This document shows, in pieces, positions 34,082 through 42,311 of a stretch of DNA of 64,000 bases (positions are counted from its first letter, which is position 1; the number at the start of each line of letters is the position of its first letter). The notes beneath the pieces are model-generated. The model saw nothing but the letters and a program-made list of their open reading frames with translations, was not told where the DNA came from and did not search any database. The translations under genes and the position numbers were made by a program. The stretch is from Eggerthella sp. YY7918 (GTDB taxonomy: Bacteria > Actinomycetota > Coriobacteriia > Coriobacteriales > Eggerthellaceae): contig NC_015738.1 of NCBI RefSeq assembly GCF_000270285.1, forward strand, positions 124,001-188,000. The letters are read 5' to 3'.

Positions 34082-35434
34082 TTACCCCCACGTAAAGCCC
34101 ATGATCTGGAACAACACGAGCGTGTAGAGTGCAAGGAACAGTACTGCGGCCAACGCTATGCCCACCGCTTTGAGCACGGTGGTTTTGGTCTTGTCGCCGC
34201 TCACGTCTTCTTCGATGGCATCCCACGCGTCGTCGACCGTGACGATGCCTAGAAGTACGCCGTGTTCGTCGACTACCGGCATAGCCGGCAGGTCGTACTT
34301 GAAGATGTCGGCCGCTACGTCCTCTTCCTCCTCGTCGGGCGCAACGGAAATAACGTCGTCGTACATAATCTGTCCCACCGGCTTGCTGTCGTCGGTCAGA
34401 ACAAGGGTGCGCAGCGAAAGGACGCCGACGAAGCGATCGTATTCGTCAAGCACATATACGTAATGCACGGTGGGGTGGTCGTCGTCCAGTTCGCGTAAGA
34501 CTTCGATGGTTTCTCCCACGGTATCGTCGTCGTGAACCGCCACGAACTGCGTGGTCATCATGCCGCCTGCCGTGCCGTCCCGATAGCCCAGAAGACGACG
34601 AATTTCGGTGGCGTCTTCCACGCCCATGAGGCGCAGCAGCGTTTCGGCTTTTTCGTAAGACAGGTCGCGTACAATGTCGGCAGCGTCGTCGGGGTCCATG
34701 TTGCCCAAAAGACCCGCAGCGCGGGCGTCGTCCAGGTCTTCGATGAAGTCGGCCTGATACTCGTCTTCCATCTCCGAGATGGCCTCGGTGGCCTGTGCGT
34801 CGTCAAGATGCTGAAACACGTTTGCGCGCTGCTGAGGATCCAGCTGCTCCAAAATATCGGCCACGTCGGCGGGATGCAGCTCGTCAAGGCGCTTGTGCGT
34901 GACTGACAGCTGCACTTCCGACAGGTCGCGATCGAGCAGGTCCATGTAGTTCCACGCAATAATCTGCTCGTCAATCTTCTTGTTGAAAAGCTTTGCGATG
35001 GCGACAGCGGCCCGTTCGATGAGCGGCGAAAGTCCGCGAAGAATGCCGCGCGTGCCCACTTCGGCGCCCAGAAGGCGCAACTGCGATCCGGAAATGGACA
35101 GTTTGAGGTCGTTTACGCGCACAACCTTCATGCCTTGCGTATCCACAATCTGACGATTCAGCAGGTCGCGTGCCAGCAGAACCTCGTCAGGTTGTAGATA
35201 GCTGAAGCGAATGTCATGGCTTTCCACCGAAAGCGAAATACCGTCTTCATCGAACTCGTTGACGTACTTACGCCACGAGATCATGAACGGTACTTTGCCC
35301 GGTCCCTGAAAGGCAAGGCTTGTGATGCGCGGGAACACCTCGCCGGTGGAGATGGCCAGATCCGAGATCGTGCCGATTTTTTCGCCGGTCGCATCAACGA
35401 CGGGCTTTCCCAGCATTTGAGAGAGGTAGAGCAT
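34082..35434 (-). CDS. MgtE-like Mg2+ sensor: PRC barrel, MgtE N-domain, CBS pair, one membrane helix
   Basis: 450 residues. Residues 1-75 look like a PRC-barrel (GKPVVDATGEKIGTISDLA). About 185-295 is an MgtE N-type superhelix (LHPADVADILEQLDPQQRA, MDPDDAADIVRDL). About 300-425 is a CBS pair with the linker RDGTAGGMMTTQFV. The last 25 residues form a single membrane helix, where true MgtE channels have five. It thus has the Mg2+-sensing part of MgtE without the pore. Directly upstream of the NRMT gene, it probably gates or stabilises that transporter in response to cytoplasmic Mg2+; this is inference. Confidence 0.88.
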   Translation of the reverse strand: MLYLSQMLGKPVVDATGEKIGTISDLAISTGEVFPRITSLAFQGPGKVPFMISWRKYVNEFDEDGISLSVESHDIRFSYLQPDEVLLARDLLNRQIVDTQGMKVVRVNDLKLSISGSQLRLLGAEVGTRGILRGLSPLIERAAVAIAKLFNKKIDEQIIAWNYMDLLDRDLSEVQLSVTHKRLDELHPADVADILEQLDPQQRANVFQHLDDAQATEAISEMEDEYQADFIEDLDDARAAGLLGNMDPDDAADIVRDLSYEKAETLLRLMGVEDATEIRRLLGYRDGTAGGMMTTQFVAVHDDDTVGETIEVLRELDDDHPTVHYVYVLDEYDRFVGVLSLRTLVLTDDSKPVGQIMYDDVISVAPDEEEEDVAADIFKYDLPAMPVVDEHGVLLGIVTVDDAWDAIEEDVSGDKTKTTVLKAVGIALAAVLFLALYTLVLFQIMGFTWG

Positions 35435-35670
35435 GATAATCCCTTACTGTCGTGCTCCATGCCCTATGCCGACCGCACCTCTGCATGAGCACAAAGCTCC
35501 TACACGTGCACGATCAGATTAAGCACCGAGCTGCCGCAGCCGTCCTTCGACTGCCGGCGTAAGGGAAGTCGAAGAAGGCTACTTACTGTGAGGTTTCGGT
35601 TTTCGAACCTTCAAGTACGTTCCTTTCCTTCGATCACAAAGGCGGCGCTGTGCGCCGAAAACATAAAAAG
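35435..35670 (-). other. Leader region of the Mg-transport operon
   Basis: 236 bases between the tRNA-Leu gene and the sensor gene hold no ORF. TTCGACT (35549) and AGTCGAA (35569) form a hairpin. I looked for the conserved M-box (ykoK) start and did not find it, so control by a known Mg riboswitch is not supported. Confidence 0.35.
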
Positions 35671-35754
35671 TGGTGCCCGAGGCGAGAGTCGAACTCGCAC
35701 GTCGTTAGACAACGGTTTTTGAGACCGCCGCGTCTGCCATTCCGCCACTCGGGC
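35671..35754 (-). tRNA. tRNA-Leu (CAA)
   Basis: 84 bases on the minus strand including CCA. Acceptor GCCCGAG pairs with CTCGGGC; the anticodon loop CTCAAAA gives CAA; a long variable arm (GTTGTCTAACGAC) and the T loop TTCGACT are typical of class II leucine tRNAs. Confidence 0.96.
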
Positions 35755-35764
35755 GCAACCTGAG

Positions 35765-35770
35765 ATTATA
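35765..35770 (-). promoter_or_regulatory. -10 element of tRNA-Leu
   Basis: A perfect TATAAT on the minus strand, 11 bases before the tRNA 5' end. The -35 is not clear. Confidence 0.5.
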
Positions 35771-36024
35771 CCCGAAGCGAACAGGTGCGTCGAGAAGAAA
35801 ATAAAGTCCAATGTGGATTTGCGGATTGAAAGACCTAACGTCACAAGTCGCCGAAGGGATATTCATATGCCGCGCGCTTCCTTGCAGAAGCGACAATCAC
35901 TCAACATAACGATGATGGGCTGGCGCGGTGTTGCGATAAGAAGCATAATGAACGGTACGCAGCTCGGAGGGTCCCCTGTCCTCCGGCATCATATACCACA
36001 CGCGACCAAGAGTCGGGAGGCAGT

Positions 36025-37452
36025 ATGAAGCACGAAGAACTGACCAAAAAAATCGATACCTACCTTGAAGAAAACTGGGACGCAATGGTGGGGGACATCG
36101 AAACGCTCGTCCGCATTCCCAGTTTCCAAGAGAATGACAAAAAAGCCGAGGGTGCACCCTTCGGCCCTGGTCCGAAAAAGGCGCTGACGGCTGCGCTCAA
36201 GCTGGCTAGCGACATGGGTTTCGCCTCTCATGATGCCGAGGGGTATATCGGATTCGCCGACTTCGCTGGCCAAAGCGACACACAGATTGGCATTATCGGC
36301 CACATGGACGTTGTTCCGGCAGGTCCCGGCTGGACGTTTGAACCTTACGCCGTCACGCGCAAGGAAGGCTACCTTATCGGTCGCGGCACGCTTGACGACA
36401 AGGGTCCCAGCGTGGTGGCGCTGCATGCCATGAAGTTCTGGAAGGATTTGCAAGATGCAGGGGAGGCGCCCCAGTTTCCCTATACCATCCGCTTCCTGTT
36501 CGGCGCGAACGAGGAATCTGGCATGGCCGATGTGGCGTACTATCACGAGCACTACGACGATCCGGCCTTCCTGTTCACGCCCGACGCGGAATTTCCCGTG
36601 TGTTACGGCGAAAAGGGCGGCTATGACGGCCAGATAACCAGCAAGCCTCTTGATGCAAGCTCTCGCATAGTGGTTGAATTTGAAGGCGGCGCGGCCACCA
36701 ACGCCGTGCCGGGCATTGCTCATGCGGTCGTGAAAGCCGATGCGGCTGCGCTGCCTGCGGCTGATCGCATCACCGTTACCGAAGCCGGTGCGGGTCTTGC
36801 GCGCATTGAGGCCAAGGGTAAGGGCGCGCACGCTTCAACGCCCGACGAGGGCATCAACGCCATCGGCCTTATTGTGAACTATCTGCTGGCCAACGATCTG
36901 TGTTCGCCCGACGAGCGCGCATTCTTCGAGCTTGACCAGAAGCTGCTGAATCATTCGGACGGTAGCGGTCTTGGCATCAAGACAGAAGATGAGTACTTCG
37001 GCCCGCTCACCATTATCGGCGGCACCATCAAGTTGGAAGACGACCGCTTCGTCCAGACGCTCGACAGTCGCTTCCCCACGTCTATTACCGCCGATGAAAT
37101 CACCGAGCATGTGCGTCAACTGGCCGACGAGATTGGAGCAACGTTTGAAAACACGCTGCTCATGGAGCCGTTCTTGGTAAAGCCGGACAGCCCGGTCATC
37201 CAAGCGCTGCTTGACGCATACAACGAGGCCACCGGCGAGGATGCCAAGCCCTTCACCATGGGCGGCGGCACCTACGCTCGCGAATTTAAGAGCGGAGCAA
37301 GCTTCGGTCCCGAAAAGCCGTGGATTAAAGACCCCGAGTGGGTGGGCATGATGCACGGTCCCGACGAGGGCGTGAGCGAGGAGCTTTTGAAGCAGTCGTT
37401 CAAGATTTATGCGCTCACCATCGAGAAGCTTATGCAGCTTGACTTGAAGTAG
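36025..37452 (+). CDS. M20-family metallopeptidase (dipeptidase PepV-like)
   Basis: 475-residue cytosolic zinc peptidase. Metal and catalytic motifs are in order: GHMDVVP (residue 92 region), GTLDDKGPSV (about 115), NEESG (about 157), and a late GGGTYARE. A dimerisation/lid insert fills the centre (about 190-330). ATG 36025 follows GGGAGG. PepV-type enzymes trim dipeptides with broad specificity, which fits amino-acid fermentation. The gene stands alone between tRNA-Leu and a convergent rubrerythrin gene. Confidence 0.9.
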   Translation: MKHEELTKKIDTYLEENWDAMVGDIETLVRIPSFQENDKKAEGAPFGPGPKKALTAALKLASDMGFASHDAEGYIGFADFAGQSDTQIGIIGHMDVVPAGPGWTFEPYAVTRKEGYLIGRGTLDDKGPSVVALHAMKFWKDLQDAGEAPQFPYTIRFLFGANEESGMADVAYYHEHYDDPAFLFTPDAEFPVCYGEKGGYDGQITSKPLDASSRIVVEFEGGAATNAVPGIAHAVVKADAAALPAADRITVTEAGAGLARIEAKGKGAHASTPDEGINAIGLIVNYLLANDLCSPDERAFFELDQKLLNHSDGSGLGIKTEDEYFGPLTIIGGTIKLEDDRFVQTLDSRFPTSITADEITEHVRQLADEIGATFENTLLMEPFLVKPDSPVIQALLDAYNEATGEDAKPFTMGGGTYAREFKSGASFGPEKPWIKDPEWVGMMHGPDEGVSEELLKQSFKIYALTIEKLMQLDLK

Positions 37453-37543
37453 GCGCGAGGCGTACACAGGAACTGAAGCAGAAGGCCGGGGACAAAACCC
37501 CGGCCTTCGTACGTAAGGTTAAGCGGTTGTGCGCGCGGAGTTC

Positions 37544-38311
37544 CTAGTAAGCGGTAAACGAGGATTTCGGCGCCATGCAGATGGGGCAGGAGACGAAGTT
37601 CTCGCCCTTGTGGATATAGCCGCATACGGGGCACAGATAGTACGGGCCGTCGTAGGGGGTGTCGATGGTGGTGTAGGCATCCATGTACAACTTGGCATGG
37701 TAGGCTTCGGCCAGCTTCGCGCGGGTGAACACCTGCACGGCTTTGTTCTCGCCTTCCTCTTGCGCCTTCTTGATAAAGGAGGGATACATGTCCGAGGTCT
37801 CATAAATTTCGCCATTGGCACCGGAGATGAGGTTGATGTCGCTTTCGTGCTCTTCGACGGCAGGCGGCTCGGGCTTTTGCGTGTCGGGATTCATCTCAAC
37901 AGCCAAATCGTATTCGAGTTTGATGTGAATCTTTTCGGCATCGGCCGTGCATTGGAACAGACGGGCGATCGTGTCGAAACCTTCCTGCTTCGCAACCTTG
38001 GAATAGGCTTCGTACTTCGTGGTTGCGCCCGTTTCGCCCGTGATGGCGGTCAGGAGGTTCTCGTAGGTGGTACCGACGGTCGTGGTGCTTTCGGGGACTA
38101 CGTTGAAGTTGCTTGCTGTTTCAACATCGGGGACGGTCTGGGGATCGAGTACTTCGGCGACGTATTCGGAGCTTGGCTCGGTCGAAGCCTTGCTCTCATC
38201 GCTTTTTGCTTCCGGCTGGCCCGAACAAGCGGCAAGGATGCCGAGCGTCGACACGGACGCGGCACCAACAGCGGCGCCTTTGAGTAGATCTCGCCTGGAT
38301 AAGCTAGACAT
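37544..38311 (-). CDS. Tat-exported rubrerythrin lipoprotein
   Basis: 255 residues. A Tat motif LSRRDLLKG and lipobox LAAC (Cys29) predict export and lipid anchoring. A ferritin-like di-iron domain (about 80-200) contains ETGATTKYEAYSKVAKQEG and the AEKIH motif. The C-terminal rubredoxin-like finger has CPVC (about 227) and CPIC (about 243). Rubrerythrins reduce hydrogen peroxide and are usually cytoplasmic; an exported form would act at the outer face of the membrane. A strong GGGAGG site precedes ATG 38311. The promoter contains a palindrome between its hexamers, so repression by a Fur/PerR-like protein is plausible. Confidence 0.9.
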   Translation of the reverse strand: MSSLSRRDLLKGAAVGAASVSTLGILAACSGQPEAKSDESKASTEPSSEYVAEVLDPQTVPDVETASNFNVVPESTTTVGTTYENLLTAITGETGATTKYEAYSKVAKQEGFDTIARLFQCTADAEKIHIKLEYDLAVEMNPDTQKPEPPAVEEHESDINLISGANGEIYETSDMYPSFIKKAQEEGENKAVQVFTRAKLAEAYHAKLYMDAYTTIDTPYDGPYYLCPVCGYIHKGENFVSCPICMAPKSSFTAY

Positions 38312-38360
38312 AAGTTACCTCCCTCGTCTGAGACGGATCCTCCTCCGTCTTGTTAACGAT

Positions 38361-38393
38361 ATAATATACTTATTGAGATTAATAATCAATAAG
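38361..38393 (-). promoter_or_regulatory. Rubrerythrin promoter with embedded operator palindrome
   Basis: On the minus strand, -35 TTGATT (38384-38389) and -10 TATTAT (38361-38366) have a 17-base spacer. The palindrome CTTATTGA / TCAATAAG (38369-38376 and 38386-38393) covers the -35 and spacer. It is AT-rich and of Fur-family character. Confidence 0.65.
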
Positions 38394-38581
38394 AAAATGT
38401 GCCAGAGATGTGTCGTAAGGCGGCCATGCTGCATACTTTGCATGGTTGATCGGGCGATTTCTTCGATATAACAATTTGGGATAAAGAGGCTGCTTTTCGA
38501 AGTTGCGAGGGGTCGTTTGCTAGAATGGGGTACACGTTCGTATCTAGAAGTGTGCAATGCCGCAAGAAAAGGGAGCTCAGT

Positions 38582-39454
38582 GTGAATACCAACGATTTTT
38601 CGCCCGCTTTTGGTGTTGTTGATGCGGAAGGGACCGAAAACGCCTCTGACGGTCATATTGAACTTAAAGGCCTCCCGAACACACGTGATGTAGGCGGTAT
38701 GGCTGCAGCCGATGGGCGATTCATTAAGCATGCGCGTCTGCTTCGCTCGGGCGCTTTGGGTCACGCTGAAACCACCGATATCAAGGTGCTTCTTGACGAT
38801 TTTGATGTGCGTACCGTCATCGATCTGCGCACCGAAGAGGAGCGTCGCGAAAATCCCGACCCTGAAGATGCCATGCAGGGAGTTCGTTTTGTCGATGCTC
38901 CGATCCTCAGCACGTCGACCTTCGGCGTTACCCGCGAAGGCGGCACATTGAAGGCGCTTAAAATGTTGCGTACATTGCGAAAAAATCCTGCGAGCATCAT
39001 GGAAGAGGTGTACGAACGCATGATGCTTGATGAGGAAAGTCAGCGAGGTTTCGAACGTTTCTTCAACGAGGTGCTTGCGACCGAAAACGGCGCCGTATTG
39101 TGGCACTGCACGGTGGGCAAAGACCGTGCCGGTTTGGCAGCGGCCCTTCTTTTGCATGCGCTCGGCGTGTCGCGCGAAGCTATAGAGCAGGACTATTTGG
39201 TTACGAATCGCTATGTGGAGTCCGAGACGCAAAACATTGCCGACGCGCTGGCTGCACATGGCTTGGCTGACAAACTGGACCAAAGCATTCGTGTGCTGAA
39301 TTCGGCAGACCTGCGCTTTCTGCATGCGGCATTCGATGCTGTCGACCGCACCTACGGTGGGCTGGACAACTATCTTCGCACGCAGCTCAACGTTACCGAT
39401 GAGCAGCGGTCTCTTCTCCGTGAGCGCTACTTGACCGACGATCCTCAGGGATAA
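38582..39454 (+). CDS. Tyrosine-protein phosphatase-like protein (HCxxGKDR type)
   Basis: 290 residues starting at GTG 38582 behind GGGAG. The phosphatase loop HCTVGKDRAG places the catalytic Cys at 176 with the Lys/Asp/Arg of the bacterial Y_phosphatase3 group (IphP, MptpB). The N-terminal NTRDVGGM and VIDLRTEEER are also typical of this group. No signal peptide is visible, so it should act in the cytosol on phosphotyrosine or perhaps phosphoinositide substrates. No kinase gene is adjacent. Confidence 0.88.
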   Translation: MNTNDFSPAFGVVDAEGTENASDGHIELKGLPNTRDVGGMAAADGRFIKHARLLRSGALGHAETTDIKVLLDDFDVRTVIDLRTEEERRENPDPEDAMQGVRFVDAPILSTSTFGVTREGGTLKALKMLRTLRKNPASIMEEVYERMMLDEESQRGFERFFNEVLATENGAVLWHCTVGKDRAGLAAALLLHALGVSREAIEQDYLVTNRYVESETQNIADALAAHGLADKLDQSIRVLNSADLRFLHAAFDAVDRTYGGLDNYLRTQLNVTDEQRSLLRERYLTDDPQG

Positions 39455-39534
39455 AACTGACAGGTAGTTCTTACGCTCGACGCTCTGTTTGCTTCACATA
39501 TCAGGCTTTCGTGCGCTTTCGGCTTCCCTTGCTT

Positions 39535-39540
39535 TATAAT
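39535..39540 (+). promoter_or_regulatory. -10 element of the LytTR regulator gene
   Basis: A perfect TATAAT 48 bases before the GTG start. TGCGCT at 17-base spacing is a poor -35. Confidence 0.45.
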
Positions 39541-39587
39541 GCTTACCATTACAACGTGCATAAAGCGCAGAGGCTAGGAGGCATAGA

Positions 39588-40301
39588 GTGTTGAAAGCGA
39601 TGATCGTCGACGATGAGGCTCCTGCGCGCTCGGAACTCAAATTCCTGCTTGATGAGCTCGGACAGACCGAGGTCGTGGCTGAGGCTGCCAGCGTGCGTGA
39701 AGCGATCGAGAAACTCAAGGAATACCCCTGTGACGTCATGTTTCTTGATGTCAACATGCCCGAGGCAACGGGGCTGCAGTTGGCCGAGGCTCTTCAGCAT
39801 CTCAAGTTCCCTCCGGCGGTTGTGTTCGTGACGGCCTACAGCGAATTTGCGCTCGATGCGTTTAAGGTTAACGCCATCGACTACTTGGTGAAGCCGGTTG
39901 AGACGGACCGCTTGGCTCAGGCGATCGCGCGCGTGCGCGAGCATGTGTCGCTGCATGTGCAGGCGCAAAAATCCGAACGCATTCCCGTTGAAAAAGGCGG
40001 CAAGAAAATTCTTATCGGCATCGATAAGATCCGCTTCGTCATGGCGCGCGATGACTACGCCTATCTGCAGACGGATACCGATCGCTACTTCTCCACGGTC
40101 AGCCTTGCGCAGCTTGAGAAGCGTCTTGACGGCCATGGCTTTTTCCGCGTACACCGCGGTTACCTGGTGAACCTGTCTCTGGTTGAAGAGATTGAGTCGG
40201 TGTCGGGCGGCACGCTGTTGCTCACGCTTAACGGTGTGGACGAAAAAATCCCCGTGTCGCGTCGACGTGTTTCGGCTTTGAAGAAAGCTCTGGGGCTGTA
40301 G
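39588..40301 (+). CDS. LytTR-family response regulator
   Basis: 237 residues. The receiver domain (1-120) has the acidic pair DDE, phospho-acceptor Asp54 (VMFLDVNMP), Thr in VFVTAYSE and Lys in LVKPVE. The LytTR DNA-binding domain (about 135-235) includes FFRVHRGYLVNLSLVEEIE. GTG 39588 sits six bases after AGGAGG. No histidine kinase gene is adjacent, so it is an orphan here. Confidence 0.92.
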   Translation: MLKAMIVDDEAPARSELKFLLDELGQTEVVAEAASVREAIEKLKEYPCDVMFLDVNMPEATGLQLAEALQHLKFPPAVVFVTAYSEFALDAFKVNAIDYLVKPVETDRLAQAIARVREHVSLHVQAQKSERIPVEKGGKKILIGIDKIRFVMARDDYAYLQTDTDRYFSTVSLAQLEKRLDGHGFFRVHRGYLVNLSLVEEIESVSGGTLLLTLNGVDEKIPVSRRRVSALKKALGL

Positions 40302-40352
40302 GCTCGCCCTGCGCGGTACGCGTTGCTGCCGTTTGCTCAACATATCATTTTT

Positions 40353-40376
40353 AGTGCCGGCCGCAGCGCCGGCACT
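40353..40376. terminator. Hairpin downstream of the LytTR gene
   Basis: The stem AGTGCCGG / CCGGCACT with an 8-base loop, about 50 bases after the stop. T residues precede rather than follow it, so it is at best a weak terminator. Confidence 0.35.
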
Positions 40377-40481
40377 GCTGTACTTGTACACAAGTCCATC
40401 ACAAAGAACCCTGGTGCTTCAGCATGCGCGTGTGGCGTTTGCTAAAATAGCGAGACTTACTCACGTTTGAAAGAAGGTCAT

Positions 40482-42206
40482 ATGCTGTCGGGCGATATGG
40501 AAAAGATGTATCCTTCAGCAAAAACACTGGTGAAGGAATGTGTTGCCAGCCGCATACATGCCAAGGACGCAAGCCTCTACGACTTTTCCGATGAGGCGCG
40601 CTCAAAAGCCGAAGAGTACATGGGATGGACGGACCTTGCCAGCAATCCGCCCTATCCGTTGCGGGATATTCAGGCATTTGCGGATTCCATCATTGCGCAA
40701 GGCTTGAAAACGGTGGTGCTCATCGGGCAGGGTGGTTCGACGCAGGCGCCTATGACCATTACGAAATACAACAAGCCCGACTCGTCGATGGTGACGTTTA
40801 AAACGCTTGACTCGGATTCGCCGGTGCGTGTGCGTGCGATTCTTGCCGAGGCGAAGCCCGAGACGACCCTTTTTGTCATTTCTTCGAAGAGCGGCGGAAC
40901 CATCGAGCCTCGATTAGCGCTTCAGGCCGTGCGCGACGCCGTGGTGGCTTCGGGCCGTTTGAGCGAAGAAGAGCTGGTGCAGCATCTGGTTGCTATCACC
41001 GATCCCGGCTCGGACCTCGAGCGCCAAGCGCGTGAGGAAGGGTGGGCTGCGATTTTCTCGGGAGAGCCTTCAGTGGGCGGCCGTTTCTCCGCGTTGTCGG
41101 TGTTTGGGCTGTTGCCCGCTGCGCTGGTGGGTATCGATCTGGACGATTTCATGGCCCATGCCGTCGAAGCGGAACGTCAATGCAGCGAAGACGCTATCGA
41201 CAATCCGGCCATCGGACTGGCGGCGTTTTTGTACGATAACTATTTGCAGGGGCGCAACAAGTTCTCGTTTTTAACTCCTAAGCGCGGCCGCGTGCTGGGT
41301 CTATGGATTGAGCAGCTGGTCGCCGAGAGCTTGGGCAAAGAGGGACAGGGTATCCTTCCCAATATCGAAATTGACTCGCTGCTGCTGACGAACGATCCCG
41401 GCGATCGTAGCGTCATCATGTACCAGACGAAAAACGACCTATGGGACGAGCGCCGCAACTTCGAGATGAGCCTGTCGTATATCGACCCGGTTATCCCGCG
41501 CGCGAATTTCAAGATTGACACCGTGGAGGAGCTGGCCGAGCACTTCGTGATGTGGGAATACGCCATCGCGATGTGCGGATACCTTATGAAGGTGTGCCCC
41601 TTCGATCAGCCCGACGTAGCCTCGGCCAAGGCGGTTGTGCTCGAGATTCTGAAGGAGGGTCAGCCCGCGCCCGACTTCGTGCAGGACTTCATCGACGACG
41701 TTCACATGGGCGAGGTGGAAGTGCGTCTCTCGCCGTGCTTCAAGGACTGCACCGACGTGCGCAGCGCTTTGCGGGCGCTTCTGGCCAGCATCCAGCCGGG
41801 CGACTTCTTTGCGCTCAACGCGTTTTTGCCGTTCACCGGCGAGGGTCGGCGCGAGGCGCTTGAGACGATTCGTCACGGGGTGGCTGACAAACGCGGCGTG
41901 GTATCGTGCTTGGAAGTGGGGCCACGCTATTTGCATTCCACGGGGCAGCTGCACAAGGGCGGGCCGAATTGCGGTGTGTTCCTTATCTTGTCGGCTGACG
42001 AGCTGAAGGACATTCCGCTTAAGCAAGAAGCCGAAAGCTTGGGCTCGCTTGCGAAGGCGCAGGCATCGGGCGACTTGATGACCCTTGCCGATCGTGGGCG
42101 GCGCTGTGTGCATCTGCACCTGCCGGACAACTCGGGCGTGACGCTGCGTGGATTGGCTGAAGTGGTTACGGACATCCTCGAAGACCTCGAGGCGTCAACG
42201 CGCTAA
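40482..42206 (+). CDS. pgi: Glucose-6-phosphate isomerase (long actinobacterial/TalPgi type)
   Basis: 574-residue sugar isomerase linking glucose-6-P and fructose-6-P. The SIS folds show VVLIGQGGSTQAPM and VISSKSGGTIEP (phosphate loop) and a C-terminal STGQLHKGGPN. The sequence resembles the isomerase half of transaldolase-isomerase fusions more than E. coli Pgi, but no transaldolase domain is attached. ATG 40482 has AAGAAGG upstream; a TTG at 40467 is less likely. A TAAAAT -10-like element lies at 40442. Confidence 0.88.
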   Translation: MLSGDMEKMYPSAKTLVKECVASRIHAKDASLYDFSDEARSKAEEYMGWTDLASNPPYPLRDIQAFADSIIAQGLKTVVLIGQGGSTQAPMTITKYNKPDSSMVTFKTLDSDSPVRVRAILAEAKPETTLFVISSKSGGTIEPRLALQAVRDAVVASGRLSEEELVQHLVAITDPGSDLERQAREEGWAAIFSGEPSVGGRFSALSVFGLLPAALVGIDLDDFMAHAVEAERQCSEDAIDNPAIGLAAFLYDNYLQGRNKFSFLTPKRGRVLGLWIEQLVAESLGKEGQGILPNIEIDSLLLTNDPGDRSVIMYQTKNDLWDERRNFEMSLSYIDPVIPRANFKIDTVEELAEHFVMWEYAIAMCGYLMKVCPFDQPDVASAKAVVLEILKEGQPAPDFVQDFIDDVHMGEVEVRLSPCFKDCTDVRSALRALLASIQPGDFFALNAFLPFTGEGRREALETIRHGVADKRGVVSCLEVGPRYLHSTGQLHKGGPNCGVFLILSADELKDIPLKQEAESLGSLAKAQASGDLMTLADRGRRCVHLHLPDNSGVTLRGLAEVVTDILEDLEASTR

Positions 42207-42218
42207 CGGCGTTGCAAA

Positions 42219-42234
42219 TGTTTCACGTGAAACA
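42219..42234. promoter_or_regulatory. parS site 5 (between pgi and hypF)
   Basis: Perfect TGTTTCACGTGAAACA, 12 bases after the pgi stop. Confidence 0.9.
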
Positions 42235-42311
42235 TTCGATCATCTGTCGCCACTAACGATCCGACGTGGAGAGTACGATACTTTCGATTGAAGGCCAAGC
42301 GGAGGCGACTC

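Noticed and set aside
35435-35640. Possible Mg2+ riboswitch (M-box) before the Mg-transport operon
   Set aside because: The highly conserved 5' segment of the ykoK class could not be found.
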